Source: Caldithrix sp.
GTDB lineage: Bacteria > KSB1 > UBA2214 > DYKH01
DNA: 6,312 nt
Direction of reading: 5' to 3'
Assembly (NCBI GenBank): GCA_020722685.1
Contig: DYKH01000261.1
Coordinates: forward strand, 1 to 6,312
The notes under the pieces are model-generated. The model was given only the letters and a program-made list of their open reading frames with translations. It was not told the DNA's origin and did not search any database. The translations under genes were made by a program, and so were the position numbers. Of this stretch, positions 5,725-6,312 are shown one piece after another. Numbering within the stretch: position 1 is the stretch's first letter; each line of letters opens with the position of its first letter.

Positions 5725-6147
5725 ATGGCAACAAATGTGAGAGACCCGATCTCTATAACAACCATCAGTACAAGGTACAAAAATGGCGCTCTGCACCCAC
5801 TGGAACGGCTCAATCTTACCGAACACCAACTCGTGAAGGTGCAGATCCTTCCTCCAAAAGTGCAGATCACCGGGCAAACCGCGCAACGTAAAGTCAGCCG
5901 TTTCATATTGGATGAACTCAGTTACCTTATGGGAGGAGAGCAACCCTCACTCATCCAGGTAGAAGCGCAGCTATACTGGCGTGTGCCCGTAGTGATAACA
6001 TATCCAACTCACGGAAAGCTAGGCATTGTCGGGTACATCGACGTCGATGCGGAAACCGGCGAACTCCTTCCGCCTCCCGGAGGCCTTGATGAACTCAAAC
6101 GCAGCGCTCAAACCCTGGCTACCCATCAGTCACCAGAAACAGCTTAA
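5725..6147 (+). CDS. AF2212-like (DUF104) antitoxin-type protein with PepSY-reminiscent C-terminus (140 aa)
   Basis: Residues ~11-44, with STRYKNGALHPLERLNL and VKVQILPP, match the small beta-hairpin AF2212/DUF104 family, usually found as antitoxins (typical pattern YENGVLRPLEPLDL...V.V). Normal members are about 60-75 aa, so this one is about twice as long. The extra part (60-117) includes YWRVPVVITYP, then VGYIDVDAETGELL, reminiscent of the end of PepSY domains, which in secreted peptidases act as inhibitory propeptides. That likeness is by eye only. The tail 118-140 is polar and overlaps the start of the next gene by 59 nt. The ATG at 5725 has GGAGG (5713-5717) with a 7-nt spacer. No signal peptide or membrane segment is seen. 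The 71-bp gap before it (5654-5724) shows no clear promoter. Together with the following peptidase it probably forms one functional unit. Confidence 0.65.
   Translation: MATNVRDPISITTISTRYKNGALHPLERLNLTEHQLVKVQILPPKVQITGQTAQRKVSRFILDELSYLMGGEQPSLIQVEAQLYWRVPVVITYPTHGKLGIVGYIDVDAETGELLPPPGGLDELKRSAQTLATHQSPETA
6079..6083 (+). promoter_or_regulatory. Ribosome binding site deciding the peptidase start
   Basis: GGAGG lies 5 nt upstream of ATG 6089, inside the coding sequence of the preceding gene. It supports starting the peptidase here rather than at the internal ATG at 6179, which would delete the catalytic Cys motif. Confidence 0.6.
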
Positions 6148-6312
6148 CAGAGCAGATTGCCTGGTTGCGTGCGTTTTGATGATCCTGGATTACCTGGACT
6201 ACGCAACAACCTCGGAACAAATCGCCCGGCTTTTCGATATGGATCCGGACTTAGGCGTACCCGCCTCGCGCATCAAACGACTTGAGCAATGGGGACTGCA
6301 TGTCCTATATAA
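6089..6312 (+). CDS. C39-like papain-fold cysteine peptidase (partial, N-terminal 74 residues)
   Basis: The frame is open from ATG 6089 to the window end. Residues 10-36 read WLPISHQKQLN, then ADCLVACVLMILDYL. This is the start of a peptidase C39-like/BtrH-type domain: a polar strand leading to the catalytic Cys (Cys24, in D-C-x-x-A-C) on the first helix. The following SEQIARLF and LGVPASRIKRLEQWGLHVLY (55-74) match the usual second half of the N-lobe, with alternating helices and a G(x)P turn. The catalytic His and Asp/Asn would lie beyond the window. The gene begins 59 nt before the stop of the AF2212-like gene, in another frame, so translation is likely coupled. No signal peptide is seen, pointing to a cytoplasmic protease. 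C39 domains otherwise process double-glycine leader peptides in ABC exporters. Whether this one is part of a transporter cannot be seen. Confidence 0.6.
   Translation, partial: MNSNAALKPWLPISHQKQLNRADCLVACVLMILDYLDYATTSEQIARLFDMDPDLGVPASRIKRLEQWGLHVLY

Noticed and set aside
1..6312. CRISPR array, tRNA or rRNA, transposase
   Set aside because: No regularly spaced repeats of CRISPR length, no tRNA cloverleaf and no transposase-like protein were seen on either strand.

Overview
The window reads as a defence and toxin-antitoxin-rich stretch of a bacterial chromosome. The protein families suggest an environmental Chloroflexota (Anaerolineae-like) genome. That is a family-resemblance inference only; no RNA or ribosomal marker is present to confirm it. 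The left two thirds (about 1-4237) have moderate, AT-richer composition. The gene at 4335-5513 is visibly much more GC-rich and looks like backbone metabolism. The genes after it return to moderate GC.

Region 1 (1-3262) is a restriction-modification locus. A GTG-started gene (129-1001, +) encodes a 290-aa PD-(D/E)XK-type endonuclease. It faces a 777-aa DNA adenine methyltransferase (929-3262, -) that carries, in one chain, an XRE-like helix-turn-helix, an N6-MTase core (DPSCGVGSF, NPPF) and one S-subunit-like target recognition domain. The two genes converge and share their last 73 bp. The methyltransferase promoter has a perfect TATAAT embedded in a 26-bp dyad, a plausible operator for the protein's own HTH.

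Region 2 (3263-4237) starts with a 238-bp divergent intergenic region holding the methyltransferase promoter (-) and a promoter for hepT (+). It is followed by a complete HEPN/MNT toxin-antitoxin pair: hepT (RX4HXY) and mntA (GSX10DXD), joined by an ATGA overlap. A near-identical 16/17-bp direct repeat lies on either side of this cassette.

Region 3 (4238-5653) has a leader with a strong imperfect hairpin and three tandem GCATCTT heptamers. An enolase-superfamily gene of the mandelate racemase/sugar-acid dehydratase type follows. Coupled to it by an ATGA overlap is a 47-codon ORF resembling only the C-terminal toxin-binding tail of a MazE-type antitoxin, with no MazF after it.

Region 4 (5654-6312) holds a 140-aa protein with an AF2212-like (DUF104) N-terminus and a PepSY-reminiscent C-terminus. 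A C39-like papain-fold cysteine peptidase gene starts inside its 3' end, at ATG 6089 behind a good GGAGG, and runs off the window. This pair is the best candidate for an undescribed two-gene system: an antitoxin-like or inhibitor-like protein translationally linked to a cysteine protease.
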